This document shows positions 50,763 through 59,563 of a DNA stretch of 64,000 bases, piece by piece (position 1 is the stretch's first letter; every line of letters begins with the position of its first letter). The notes under the pieces were generated by a model that was not told the origin of the DNA, ran no database searches, and was given only the letters and a program-made list of their open reading frames with translations. The stretch spans positions 48,879-112,878 of the forward strand of contig NZ_QLSU01000030.1 in NCBI RefSeq assembly GCF_003268775.1, in the 5' to 3' direction. Both the position numbers and the translations under genes were made by a program. Origin of the DNA: Paraburkholderia unamae (GTDB taxonomy: Bacteria; Pseudomonadota; Gammaproteobacteria; Burkholderiales; Burkholderiaceae).

Positions 50763-52278
50763 CGTCCCATCCACCTCCCAGCGCCTTGTTCAGCGCAATG
50801 AAATCCGTAGCAATGAGCACGCGGCTCTGAATCAGCGTGTCTTGCGCCGCATACAACGAACGCTCGGCCGTCAGCACTTCGAGAAAACCCGTCGATCCCG
50901 AGCGATAGAGCGATTGCGCCATCGCCGCCGCGTCGCCATAGGCATCGGCGGAACGCTTCAGGTTCTGCACGCGCTCGGTTTCGCGCGAGAGCGATACGCT
51001 GGCGTTTTCCACGTCTTGCAGTGCAGTCAACACCGCCGAACGATACGCGATGAAAGACTGGTCGCGCTGCGCATCGGCAATCTCCACCGCGGCCTTCAGG
51101 CGACCTGCGTCGAAAAGGGGAATCGTGACCGCGGGTCCGATCGACCAGCCGATGGACGAATGCCGCGCAAGGTCGCCGAACTGCGTGCCCGACGTGCTGA
51201 GCGTGCCGGTGAGCGTGACGCGCGGATAACGTGCGGCCTCGGCCTGGCCTACGCGCGCCGTGCTCTGTGCGTAGCGCCGCTCCGCAGCGCGAACATCGGG
51301 GCGGGCGAGCAGCACGTCGGCGGGCACGCCGAGCATGACGGGCAGCGGCGGAACAGGCACATCCTGCGCGCGCTCCATACTCGCGAGCAGCGCGCCCGGA
51401 GCCCGGCCCAGCAGCACGGCCAGGCTGTGCACGCTTTGCGCATAAGCGGCCTCCAGCGCGGGGATGGTGGCGAGCGTCGACTGCGCTTCGCCCGATGCGT
51501 TCGCCGCGTCGAGGCCCGAGTTCGAGCCAGCCACGAAGCGTATGCGCGTGAGACGCGCGGTTTCCTGCTGTGAGTCGGCCGTCGCGCGCGCCAGCGCAAG
51601 GCGCGCCTGGTAGCCGCGCGCTTCGACATAGTGCGTGGCCACGTCGCCCACCAGCGTAAGCAGTGTTGAACGCAGATCCCACTGCGCAGCGTCGAGTCCG
51701 CCTTGCGCGGCTTCCAGCGAGCGCCGGTTTCCGCCGAAGATGTCGATCTCCCAACTGGCGTCGAAGCCCGCCTGGAAGAGGTTGGCGGGGCTGCCCACGC
51801 CGAGTACGGACGTGCTGGCGCCCGCGCTGGAAGACGTTGTGGTGACGGCGTGCGAGCCCGCACCCGAGCGCGTGAACGCAGCCGTGCCGTTGAGCGACGG
51901 ATAAAGCGCGCCGCCGGCCTGACGCACCACTGCGCGCGCCTCGCGCACGCGAGCGGCGGCGGTCGCCACGTCGAGGTTGCCGCTGACAGCCTCTTCGATC
52001 AGCGTGTCGAGGAGCGGATCGCTCAGGTGTACCCACCACTGGCGCAGGTCGGGACGCTCGGCGGCCTGCGCGCCGTTCGCCTCGGGCGCCGATTTTCCGC
52101 CGCTCCATTGAGCGGGCACGTCCGCGTGCGGCGCACGGTAGTCGGGCCCCACGGCACAGCCTGAGAGCAGCAGGGCCGCGACCAGGGGCACGACCACGGC
52201 CGCAACGCCGGCCTTGCGATTCGAGAGCGATGTGCGATTGAGCTGCCGTTTCATGTTGGTGCGTTGAAGTGCGTTCAT
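50746..52278 (-). CDS. Outer-membrane efflux lipoprotein (OprM/NodT family)
   Basis: A TolC-like channel of about 510 residues that completes the RND tripartite pump. Lipobox LLLSGCAVGPDY gives a lipidated cysteine, then two repeats of the outer membrane efflux domain (LDTLIEEAVSGNLDVATAAARVREARAVVRQAGGALYPSLNGTAAFTR and AARYPRVTLTGTLSTSGTQFGDLARHSSIGWSIGPAVTIPLFDAGR). The start at 52278 is preferred because it overlaps the pump gene stop (ATGA); an ATG at 52254 gives a shorter signal peptide and is possible. Confidence 0.93.
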   Translation of the reverse strand: MNALQRTNMKRQLNRTSLSNRKAGVAAVVVPLVAALLLSGCAVGPDYRAPHADVPAQWSGGKSAPEANGAQAAERPDLRQWWVHLSDPLLDTLIEEAVSGNLDVATAAARVREARAVVRQAGGALYPSLNGTAAFTRSGAGSHAVTTTSSSAGASTSVLGVGSPANLFQAGFDASWEIDIFGGNRRSLEAAQGGLDAAQWDLRSTLLTLVGDVATHYVEARGYQARLALARATADSQQETARLTRIRFVAGSNSGLDAANASGEAQSTLATIPALEAAYAQSVHSLAVLLGRAPGALLASMERAQDVPVPPLPVMLGVPADVLLARPDVRAAERRYAQSTARVGQAEAARYPRVTLTGTLSTSGTQFGDLARHSSIGWSIGPAVTIPLFDAGRLKAAVEIADAQRDQSFIAYRSAVLTALQDVENASVSLSRETERVQNLKRSADAYGDAAAMAQSLYRSGSTGFLEVLTAERSLYAAQDTLIQSRVLIATDFIALNKALGGGWDGAEAD

Positions 52279-55200
52279 GTGCGTTCGCGCTTGCCCCGGC
52301 CGAAGGTTTGCCGTACCGCCACGTAGAGGAGCGGCGCGAAGAAAATGCCGAGCACGGTGGCCGCGACCATGCCGCCCATCACGCCGATACCGATGGCGTT
52401 CTGTGCCCCCGAGCCCGCGCCGGTCGCGACCGCGAGCGGCGCGACGCCGAGAATGAAGGCGAACGAGGTCATGAGAATCGGCCGCAGGCGCTGGCGCGCG
52501 GCGTCGAGCGTCGCTTCGAGCAGCGTCGCGCCACGTGCCTCGCGCTCCAGCGCGAACTCGACGATGAGGATCGCGTTTTTCGCCGCGAGACCGATCGTCG
52601 TCAGCAAGCCCACCTTGAAGTAGACGTCGTTGGTCTGAGCGCACAGCATCGCGGCCAGCAGCGCGCCCGCCATGCCCAGCGGCACGGTGAGCATGACGGC
52701 GAGCGGAACGGACCAGCTTTCATAGAGTGCGGCGAGGCACAGAAACACCACGAGCACCGAGATCGCGTAGAGCGCTGCCGCCTGGTCACCCGCGAGACGT
52801 TCCTCGTAGGAGAGGCCGGTCCATTCATGCCGGAATCCCGGCGGCAGTCGGGCCACCAGCTTGTCGATCTCGCTCATCGCCGCCCCGGAGCTGACGCCCG
52901 GCGCGGCCTCGCCCTGGATTTCGAGTGCAGGGACACCGTTATAGCGTTCGAGCCGTGTCGGGCCGAAGGTCCAGCGGCCATGCGCGAACGAGGCGAACGG
53001 CACCATTTCCGCACTTGCGTTGCGCACATGCCAGCCGTCGAGGTCGCTTGGCTGCATGCGGAAGTCGGCGTCGGACTGCACATAGACGCGCTTCACGCGG
53101 CCACGGTCCACGAAGTCGTTCACGTAATTGCTGCCCCAGGCCACCGACAGCGTGTTGTTGATGTCGGCGAGATTCAGGCCTAGCGCGCTCGCCTTGGCCT
53201 GGTCGATGTCCACGGCGAACTGCGGCGTCGGCTCTTGCCCCGTGGGGCGCGTATTGGCGAGCCGGGCGCTGCGCGCCGCCGAGCCGAGCAACGCGTCTCG
53301 GACCTGCGTGAGCTGTTCACGTCCTGCGCCATTGGTGTCCTCCAGGTAGAAGTCGAAGCCGTTGGACGTGCCCATGCCGTCGATTGCCGGCGGCAGGAGC
53401 GCGTAGACCTGCGCGTCGCCGATGGCGGCGAACGCGGCGCTCGCGCGCTGCGCGACTTCCTGCGCGGAGAGATTGGCGGACTTGCGCGCCTCGAAGTCCT
53501 TCAGGCGCACGAACACCATGCCTGCGTTCTGGCCCGAGCCGCCGAAGCCGTAGCCCTCGATGGCCATGACGCCTTCCACGGCATCCTTCTCTTTGGTCAG
53601 GTAGTAGTCCGTAACGGTCTTGAGCACGTCGCGCGTGCGCGCATTCATGGCGCCGGCGGGCAACTGCACGGCGGTCAGCAAAATGCCCTGATCCTCGACG
53701 GGCAGAAACGAACTGGGCAGACGCATGAACATCCAGCCCATCGCCACCACGATCGCCAGAAAGATCGCGAGAAAGCGCTTGCCGCGCGTGAGGATGCCTT
53801 CCACGCCCGCACGATAGGCGAGTGAGCCGCGATCGAAGCCACGGTTGAACCACGCGGCGAAGCCACGCTGCGCGCCGTGCGCGGCAGGCTTGCGCAGGAT
53901 CGTCGCGCACAGCGCGGGCGTGAGGATCAACGCCACCGCCACGGAGAGCAGCATCGCCGTGACGATCGTCACCGAAAACTGCCGGTAAATCGTGCCTGTG
54001 GAGCCCGATGAAAACGCCATCGGCACGAAAACGGCCGAAAGCACCGTGGCAATGCCGATCAGCGCGCCGGTAATCTCTCGCATCGACTTGAGCGTGGCTT
54101 CGCGCGGGGAGAGTCCTTCCTCGGCCATCACGCGCTCGACGTTCTCCACCACCACGATGGCGTCGTCCACCAGCAGGCCGATCGCGAGCACCATCGCAAA
54201 CATGGTCAGCGTGTTGATCGAATAGCCGAACACGGCGAGCACGCCGAACGTGCCAAGCAGCACGACGGGAATCGCCAGCGTGGGAATCAGTGTGGCGCGC
54301 ATGTTCTGCAAGAACACCAGCATCACGATGAACACGAGCACGATGGCTTCGACCAGCGTTTTCACGACCTCATGAATGGAGAGCGTGACGAACGGCGTGG
54401 TGTCGTACGGATAGACCACCTCCACGCCCGCGGGCAGTGTGCCCTTGAGCGAAGCGATGAGTCCCTTGATGCGCTTCGCGGTGTCTATCGCGTTGGCGCC
54501 GGTCGCGAGATTCACGCCCAGCGAGGAAGCGGGCATGCCGTTGTAGGTGGACGCGTAGGTGTAGTTCTCCGCGCCGATTTCCACGCGCGCCACGTCCTTC
54601 AACCGCACGATGGCACCGTCCGAGCCGCTCTTGACGATGACGTCGGCGAATTGCGCAGCCGTTTGCAGGCGGCTTTGCGCGGTCACGGTCGCATTGAGTT
54701 GCTGGCCGGCGCGCGCGGGCTGCGCGCCCAACTGGCCCGCCGACACTTGCGCATTCTGCGCGCGCAGCGCGGCTTCCACATCGCCGGGCATGAGCGCGTA
54801 CTTGGCGAGCCGGTTGGGATCGAGCCAAACGCGCATCGCGTAGCTCGAACCGAAAAGCTGCGTGTTGCCGACGCCCGGCACGCGGCGAATCTGGTCCTGC
54901 AACGTGCTGCCCACGTAATCGTCGAGATCGACGGAGCTGAGCTTGCCGTCCGTGGAGACGAAGCCCACCACCATCAAAAAGCTCGCCGACGACTTCGTCA
55001 CCGTGAGCCCGGTGCTCTGCACGACCGAGGGAAGCTGCGCGGTGACGAGCTGGAGCTTGTTCTGCACCTGCATCTGGGCGACGTCGGGATTGGCGGCGTT
55101 GCTGAAGGTGAGGCGGATCTCGACCTCGCCCGAGGCGTCCGAACTGGCCGCCATGTAGAGCAGATTGTCGAGGCCCGTGAGCCCTTGCTCGATCACGCGC

Positions 55201-55385
55201 GTGACCGAGTTCTCGATGGTCTGCGCATCGGCGCCGGCGTAGTTCGCCGAGATCGAGATCGTGGTGGGCGCGATCTCGGGATACTGCGCGACCGGCAGGC
55301 GCTTGAGCGCGAGCAGCCCGGCGAGCATCACGACGATGGCGAGCACCCACGCGAAGACGGGGCGTCTGATGAAAAATGCCGACAT
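52275..55385 (-). CDS. RND multidrug efflux pump permease (HAE1 family, AcrB/MexB-like)
   Basis: A 1036-residue proton-driven inner-membrane pump. It starts MSAFFIRRPVFAWVLAIVVMLAG and has two sets of six membrane helices with large periplasmic loops. Proton relay aspartates lie in VLAIGLLVDDAIVVVENVERVM, and motif GVLAVFGYSINTLTMFAMV and the GLAAKNAILIVEFA helix are conserved. Length is standard for AcrB-type drug pumps (heavy-metal pumps differ). Nine bases separate it from the adaptor gene upstream. Substrates are probably lipophilic drugs or phenolics. Confidence 0.95.
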   Translation of the reverse strand: MSAFFIRRPVFAWVLAIVVMLAGLLALKRLPVAQYPEIAPTTISISANYAGADAQTIENSVTRVIEQGLTGLDNLLYMAASSDASGEVEIRLTFSNAANPDVAQMQVQNKLQLVTAQLPSVVQSTGLTVTKSSASFLMVVGFVSTDGKLSSVDLDDYVGSTLQDQIRRVPGVGNTQLFGSSYAMRVWLDPNRLAKYALMPGDVEAALRAQNAQVSAGQLGAQPARAGQQLNATVTAQSRLQTAAQFADVIVKSGSDGAIVRLKDVARVEIGAENYTYASTYNGMPASSLGVNLATGANAIDTAKRIKGLIASLKGTLPAGVEVVYPYDTTPFVTLSIHEVVKTLVEAIVLVFIVMLVFLQNMRATLIPTLAIPVVLLGTFGVLAVFGYSINTLTMFAMVLAIGLLVDDAIVVVENVERVMAEEGLSPREATLKSMREITGALIGIATVLSAVFVPMAFSSGSTGTIYRQFSVTIVTAMLLSVAVALILTPALCATILRKPAAHGAQRGFAAWFNRGFDRGSLAYRAGVEGILTRGKRFLAIFLAIVVAMGWMFMRLPSSFLPVEDQGILLTAVQLPAGAMNARTRDVLKTVTDYYLTKEKDAVEGVMAIEGYGFGGSGQNAGMVFVRLKDFEARKSANLSAQEVAQRASAAFAAIGDAQVYALLPPAIDGMGTSNGFDFYLEDTNGAGREQLTQVRDALLGSAARSARLANTRPTGQEPTPQFAVDIDQAKASALGLNLADINNTLSVAWGSNYVNDFVDRGRVKRVYVQSDADFRMQPSDLDGWHVRNASAEMVPFASFAHGRWTFGPTRLERYNGVPALEIQGEAAPGVSSGAAMSEIDKLVARLPPGFRHEWTGLSYEERLAGDQAAALYAISVLVVFLCLAALYESWSVPLAVMLTVPLGMAGALLAAMLCAQTNDVYFKVGLLTTIGLAAKNAILIVEFALEREARGATLLEATLDAARQRLRPILMTSFAFILGVAPLAVATGAGSGAQNAIGIGVMGGMVAATVLGIFFAPLLYVAVRQTFGRGKRERT

Positions 55386-55393
55386 GTCGTTCC

Positions 55394-56635
55394 TCAGGTG
55401 CGGTTGCCGGGCGCGGCGGCCTGGGCCGAATTCGCGGACGGCGCGGCGGCGCGCTCAGGCAACTTGCGCACGGTGCCCGTCGCGGCGTCTATCGTGACCT
55501 CGGTGCTTGCGACGGCGTCGCCCGCGCGCGCCTGCTGGCTGCCCTCCACGACGAGCGCGTCGCCGTCACGCACGCCGTGGGTGACGAGCCAGTCGTTGCC
55601 GTGCTCGCGCGCGTGGCCGAGCACGACTTCCTCGAGCTTGCCGCCGCGCACGAACAGTGCGGTCGCCTCGCCACGCGCGTTGCGGCTCACGGCGCGCTGC
55701 GGCAGCAGATAGGCGCCGGGCGTCGTGCCTTCCGCGACGATCGCGCGCACGTACATGCCGGGCAACAGCAGGCGGCGCGGATTGGGCACGCTCGCGCGCA
55801 GCGTATAGGTGCCCGTTGCCGTGGCGACGCTCGATTCGCCGAATTCGAGCCTGCCTTCGAGCGGATAGAGCGAGCCGTTCTCGAGCTTGAGCTTCACTGG
55901 CACCGCGCCGCCCGCAGTGATCACGCGGCCCGCGTCGATGGCCTCGTGCAGGTCGAGCAGGCTCGCGCTCGACTGCGTGATATCGACATTCACACGGTCG
56001 ATTTGATGGATCGTCGTGAGCGCCACGCTCTGGCTCGCGCTCACGAGCGCGCCGGGCGTGAGCGTCGAGCGGTCGATACGCCCCGAGATGGGCGCGCGTA
56101 TCGTGGTGCGCTCGAGATCGATACGCGCGGCTTCCAGTGCGGCCCTGGCGGCCGATACGTTGGCGCGCGCCTGCGCGAGCGTGTCCATCGATTCTTCATA
56201 GTCCTGCCGGCTGATCGCATTCTGCTTGATGAGATCCTTGTTGCGATCGGCCCTGGCCTGCGCGGCGGGGACGGCTGCCAGCGCGCGTTGCAGCGCGGCT
56301 TCGGCGCTGTCGCGCGCAGCTTTGTAGCTTGCCGGATCGATCTGGTAAAGCGGCTGGCCGGCCTTCACTTGCGCGCCTTCCACGAAAAGACGCTGCTGGA
56401 TGATGCCGCCGACCTGCGGGCGCACTTCGGCTTCGAGAAACGCGACAACGCGGCCCGGTAGCTCCGTGCTGACCTGCACGGTCTGCGGGTGGAGCGTGAC
56501 CACACTGACCTGCGGTTTGGGCATGCTCTGCGACGCGGCGGCGTCGTGTTCGCCGCGGCACGCTGCGAGCGCGAGCAGCAGGGCAACCACGGCCGTGGCC
56601 GTTCGCGTGGTTGTTCTCATCGAGTGGGTATTCAT
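55394..56635 (-). CDS. RND efflux periplasmic adaptor (membrane fusion protein)
   Basis: A 413-residue adaptor with a lipoprotein signal (VVALLLALAACRGE). Biotinyl-lipoyl-like halves flank a coiled-coil hairpin (KAARDSAEAALQRALAAVPAAQARADRNKDLIKQNAISRQDYEESMDTLAQARANVSAARAALEAARIDL), followed by a beta barrel (ALSVNVDITQSS region) and a membrane-proximal domain. The ATG at 56635 is used; an ATG at 56620 is equally possible as neither has a clear ribosome binding site. First gene of the pump operon and divergent from the two-component genes. Confidence 0.92.
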   Translation of the reverse strand: MNTHSMRTTTRTATAVVALLLALAACRGEHDAAASQSMPKPQVSVVTLHPQTVQVSTELPGRVVAFLEAEVRPQVGGIIQQRLFVEGAQVKAGQPLYQIDPASYKAARDSAEAALQRALAAVPAAQARADRNKDLIKQNAISRQDYEESMDTLAQARANVSAARAALEAARIDLERTTIRAPISGRIDRSTLTPGALVSASQSVALTTIHQIDRVNVDITQSSASLLDLHEAIDAGRVITAGGAVPVKLKLENGSLYPLEGRLEFGESSVATATGTYTLRASVPNPRRLLLPGMYVRAIVAEGTTPGAYLLPQRAVSRNARGEATALFVRGGKLEEVVLGHAREHGNDWLVTHGVRDGDALVVEGSQQARAGDAVASTEVTIDAATGTVRKLPERAAAPSANSAQAAAPGNRT

Positions 56636-56905
56636 GGTGTGCGGTGCATGCGTGCGGCGCGATGGCGGAGGCTGGATGCTGGCATGCGGCCGTTCGGGGA
56701 GGATGGAGATCGTGTGGAGATTGTGTCGAGCGAGCCGCGCAGGCTGCGCGAATCGCGAGGAAATGCGCAATGGAATGCGCGGCGGACGTGGCGAATTGTT
56801 GAGATATGATGGAGACTCGATGGAGCAAATTGCGGCGCAACGCGCAAGCGGTCACGATGGAGCTCCCGCTTGACGACACGCCCGCCCAGACGCACGCGAT
56901 GAACC

Positions 56906-57616
56906 ATGAACGCGCTGATCCTGATCGCCGAAGACGAACCTGAAATTGCCGAAATACTCGACGCCTATCTCACCCGGGAAGGCTATCGGACCTACCAGGT
57001 CGCTAACGGCCAGTCGGCGCTCGATGTGCAGCCGGTCCTGAAACCCGATCTCGTGCTGCTCGACATCAAGATGCCCGGCAAGGACGGCTGGGAAGTGCTC
57101 TCCGAATTACGCCGGCGCGGCGATACGCCCGTGGTGATCGTGACGGCGCTCGATCAGGACATCGACCGCTTGCAAGGCTTGCGCATCGGCGCGGACGACT
57201 ACGTGGCGAAGCCGTTCAATCCCGTGGAGGTGGTGGCGCGCGTCGGCGCCGTGTTACGGCGCACGGGGGGGGCACGCACGGAGCCGGTGTTGCGCGTGGG
57301 ACGCCTCGAAATCGACACGCAAAGCTATATGGCGAGCGTGCGTTCGGCTCCCGGCGTCGGCGGCGCGGAAAAGGGCGGCGTGCAGCTTGCGCTGACCCTC
57401 ACCGAATTCCGCATGCTCGCGCACATGGCGAAGTCACCCAATCGCGTTTTCACGCGTGGCGAACTCGTTGACGCGTGCCTTCCGGGCGGCGACGCGCTCG
57501 AGCGCACCGTCGACAGTCACGTGAGCAATCTGCGCAAGAAGCTCGACAAGGCGGGCGCATCCGAAGTGATCGCGGTCGTGCGCGGCGTGGGCTACCGCCT
57601 GGGTGACGCCGAATGA
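56906..57616 (+). CDS. Two-component response regulator, OmpR/BaeR-like
   Basis: A 236-residue regulator. The receiver domain has phospho-acceptor D53 (LVLLDIKMPG), acidic pocket ED at 9-10 and the conserved T/K pair (VTALDQ, AKPFNP). The C-terminal OmpR-type winged helix ends VFTRGELVDACLPGGDALERTVDSHVSNLRKKLDKAG. It is divergent from the RND pump operon by 270 bases, an arrangement known from AdeRS-AdeABC and BaeSR-like systems, so control of the pump is likely. ATGA overlap with the kinase gene. Confidence 0.94.
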   Translation: MNALILIAEDEPEIAEILDAYLTREGYRTYQVANGQSALDVQPVLKPDLVLLDIKMPGKDGWEVLSELRRRGDTPVVIVTALDQDIDRLQGLRIGADDYVAKPFNPVEVVARVGAVLRRTGGARTEPVLRVGRLEIDTQSYMASVRSAPGVGGAEKGGVQLALTLTEFRMLAHMAKSPNRVFTRGELVDACLPGGDALERTVDSHVSNLRKKLDKAGASEVIAVVRGVGYRLGDAE

Positions 57617-58722
57617 ACGGGCCCGTGGAGCATCGCGGGCGGCTCGTCCGCCAGATCGTCCTGTCGATGGGGCTCGTGTCCTGCATCACCATGCTCATTG
57701 CGTTTGTCGGGTCGATCGTCATCTACGGGCTGCTCTTTCTGTTCTCTCCGCCGCCGTATCCACCCACTGGCAAAGAGCTTTTCATTCCCGACCCGCGCGA
57801 CTATCTGATCTTCGCGATTCTCCTGCTGTTCGGGCTCGTGGTCGCGGTGATCATGGCGTCGCGGCTCGCGCGGCGCATTCTCGCGCCGCTCAATTCGCTC
57901 GCGGAAAGCGCCCGCAGCATCGCGGCGGGCGACCTCGCGGCGCGTGCGCTGCCGGGCGACCGCTCACTCGGCGAGACGGCTCTGCTGGTGGACGACTTCA
58001 ACGCCATGGCTGTTCGCCTGCAACGCATGACGGCCGACATGAGCGCCTGGAATGCGGCTATCGCGCATGAACTGCGCACGCCGCTCACGATCCTGCGTGG
58101 CCGGTTGCAGGGCATGAAGGACGGCGTATTCAAGTCGGACGAAGCGCAGATTCGCGGGCTGCTGTTTCAGGTGGAAGGCCTCACGCGTCTCGTGGACGAC
58201 CTGCATATCGTGACGCTTCAGGACATCGGGCGGCTGGAAATGCGCATGGAGCCCACGCGCATCGACGTGGAAATCCGCCGCGCCGTCGACTCGATCGTCG
58301 AGGAACTGTCCGAGGCGGGGATCATGGTCGAACTCACGCTGGCACCGGTCGTGGTGCATTGCGACGGCACGCGAATTCGTCAGGCCTTGCTGGCGCTGCT
58401 CGACAACGCGCGACGATACGCCGTGCCGGGCACACTCGTGGTTCGTGCCGACGGTGACGCCGACAACGTGCGGCTGTCTGTGGAAGACGAAGGGCCGGGG
58501 GTTACGCCTGGATTCGAGGCGCAGATGTTCGAGCCGTTCGCGCGCGCGGACGCGTCCCGCTCGCGCAAGTTCGGCGGCTCCGGCCTCGGGCTTTCGGTTG
58601 TGCGGGCGATTGCACTGGCGCACGGCGGGACAGCGAGCTACCGGGAAAACAGTCAAGGCGGATCCACCTTCGAATTGGTGATCCCGGCATCGGCTTTTCA
58701 AGCGGCCGCGATCCCGAACTGA
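57613..58722 (+). CDS. Two-component sensor histidine kinase
   Basis: A 369-residue membrane kinase. Two membrane helices (about 14-46 and 64-84) enclose a short periplasmic loop of about 18 residues, so the sensor may detect membrane state rather than a bulky ligand. HAMP domain 85-138, HisKA with H152 (AAIAHELRTPLTIL), then HATPase with LLDNARRYA (N box), VEDEGPGVTP (G1) and GGSGLGLSVV (G2). It overlaps the regulator gene by four bases. Confidence 0.93.
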   Translation: MNGPVEHRGRLVRQIVLSMGLVSCITMLIAFVGSIVIYGLLFLFSPPPYPPTGKELFIPDPRDYLIFAILLLFGLVVAVIMASRLARRILAPLNSLAESARSIAAGDLAARALPGDRSLGETALLVDDFNAMAVRLQRMTADMSAWNAAIAHELRTPLTILRGRLQGMKDGVFKSDEAQIRGLLFQVEGLTRLVDDLHIVTLQDIGRLEMRMEPTRIDVEIRRAVDSIVEELSEAGIMVELTLAPVVVHCDGTRIRQALLALLDNARRYAVPGTLVVRADGDADNVRLSVEDEGPGVTPGFEAQMFEPFARADASRSRKFGGSGLGLSVVRAIALAHGGTASYRENSQGGSTFELVIPASAFQAAAIPN

Positions 58723-58798
58723 CCGCCATCAGCTTTTCAGGGGCGTGCGAAGTGAACGCGGTGTGGCGGGAGCGAACCCAGACCCGCCCGTGCTCAGG

Positions 58799-59563
58799 TT
58801 AGCCAGCCGCGCGCGCCGCGGTCCAATCCACCGCCGCGTCAAACAGCCGGATTCCCGCCTCCGAGAGATTGGGAAACGAATCGTTGTCCATGAAGAACAT
58901 GGTGCGACGCGCCGGCGCGAGCGCCTCGTAGTCCATCGTCGCGCCTTTTTCGTAGGTGAAAATCGCGGCCTTCTCCGGCTGGCCGTAGATCGTGGCGATG
59001 ATCGACGCGCCGAGTCCGGGCTTGCCCCAACTCATGGGCGCCTGCTTGCGAAATACGTTGGACACGCCCGCCGGCAATCCCCCCGACGCGGCATGCGGCG
59101 CGTTCGTGAGCCACAGATAGCGCTCCTTTTCCACTTCGCCGAAGTCGGTATCGTGCCGCTTGCCGCTCATGGCGAGGTCGTCGAGCAGGTCGTTCTCCCA
59201 CGTGAGCAGCGGCACCGGCGCGTTGCGCCAGCCGGCGGGCACGTCCTTCGCGGAGACGGTCGATGAAATGACAACGAGCCGCGCATCGTGCGCGAGCGCG
59301 GGGTCGACATCCTGATTGACGAGCCGCACGGTGTAGCCGCGCGCTTGCAGATGCGCCGCAATCTTCTGGTCGACGGCGAAATTCGGTCCATTGAGCTGGA
59401 CCACCATCAGGACGGTGCCCGATGTGTCAGGCCCCTGTGCGCGCGCGCCGCGTGCGGCGAAGGACGCGGCAATGGCGCCGAGCGCGAATAGCGCATTGCG
59501 GCGCGAAAGGGTGCTGGGAGCCGAAGACGAGGGACGCTGTTTCATGAGAGTGCGTGTGCGCAT
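58799..59563 (-). CDS. Tat-exported ThuA-like protein of unknown function
   Basis: A 254-residue protein with a twin-arginine signal (SRRNALFALGAIAASFAARGARAQ), so it is folded before export to the periplasm. The mature part looks like a flavodoxin/ThuA-type (class I glutamine amidotransferase-like) fold: GTVLMVVQLNGPNFAVDQKIAAHLQARGYTVRLVNQD at the start, ARRTMFFMDNDSFPNLSEAGIRLFDAAVDWTA at the end. The ATG at 59563 overlaps the stop of the receptor gene (TGATG); an ATG at 59545 gives a tighter signal peptide. Coupling to a siderophore receptor suggests a role in iron-complex handling; function unknown. Confidence 0.78.
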   Translation of the reverse strand: MRTRTLMKQRPSSSAPSTLSRRNALFALGAIAASFAARGARAQGPDTSGTVLMVVQLNGPNFAVDQKIAAHLQARGYTVRLVNQDVDPALAHDARLVVISSTVSAKDVPAGWRNAPVPLLTWENDLLDDLAMSGKRHDTDFGEVEKERYLWLTNAPHAASGGLPAGVSNVFRKQAPMSWGKPGLGASIIATIYGQPEKAAIFTYEKGATMDYEALAPARRTMFFMDNDSFPNLSEAGIRLFDAAVDWTAARAAG

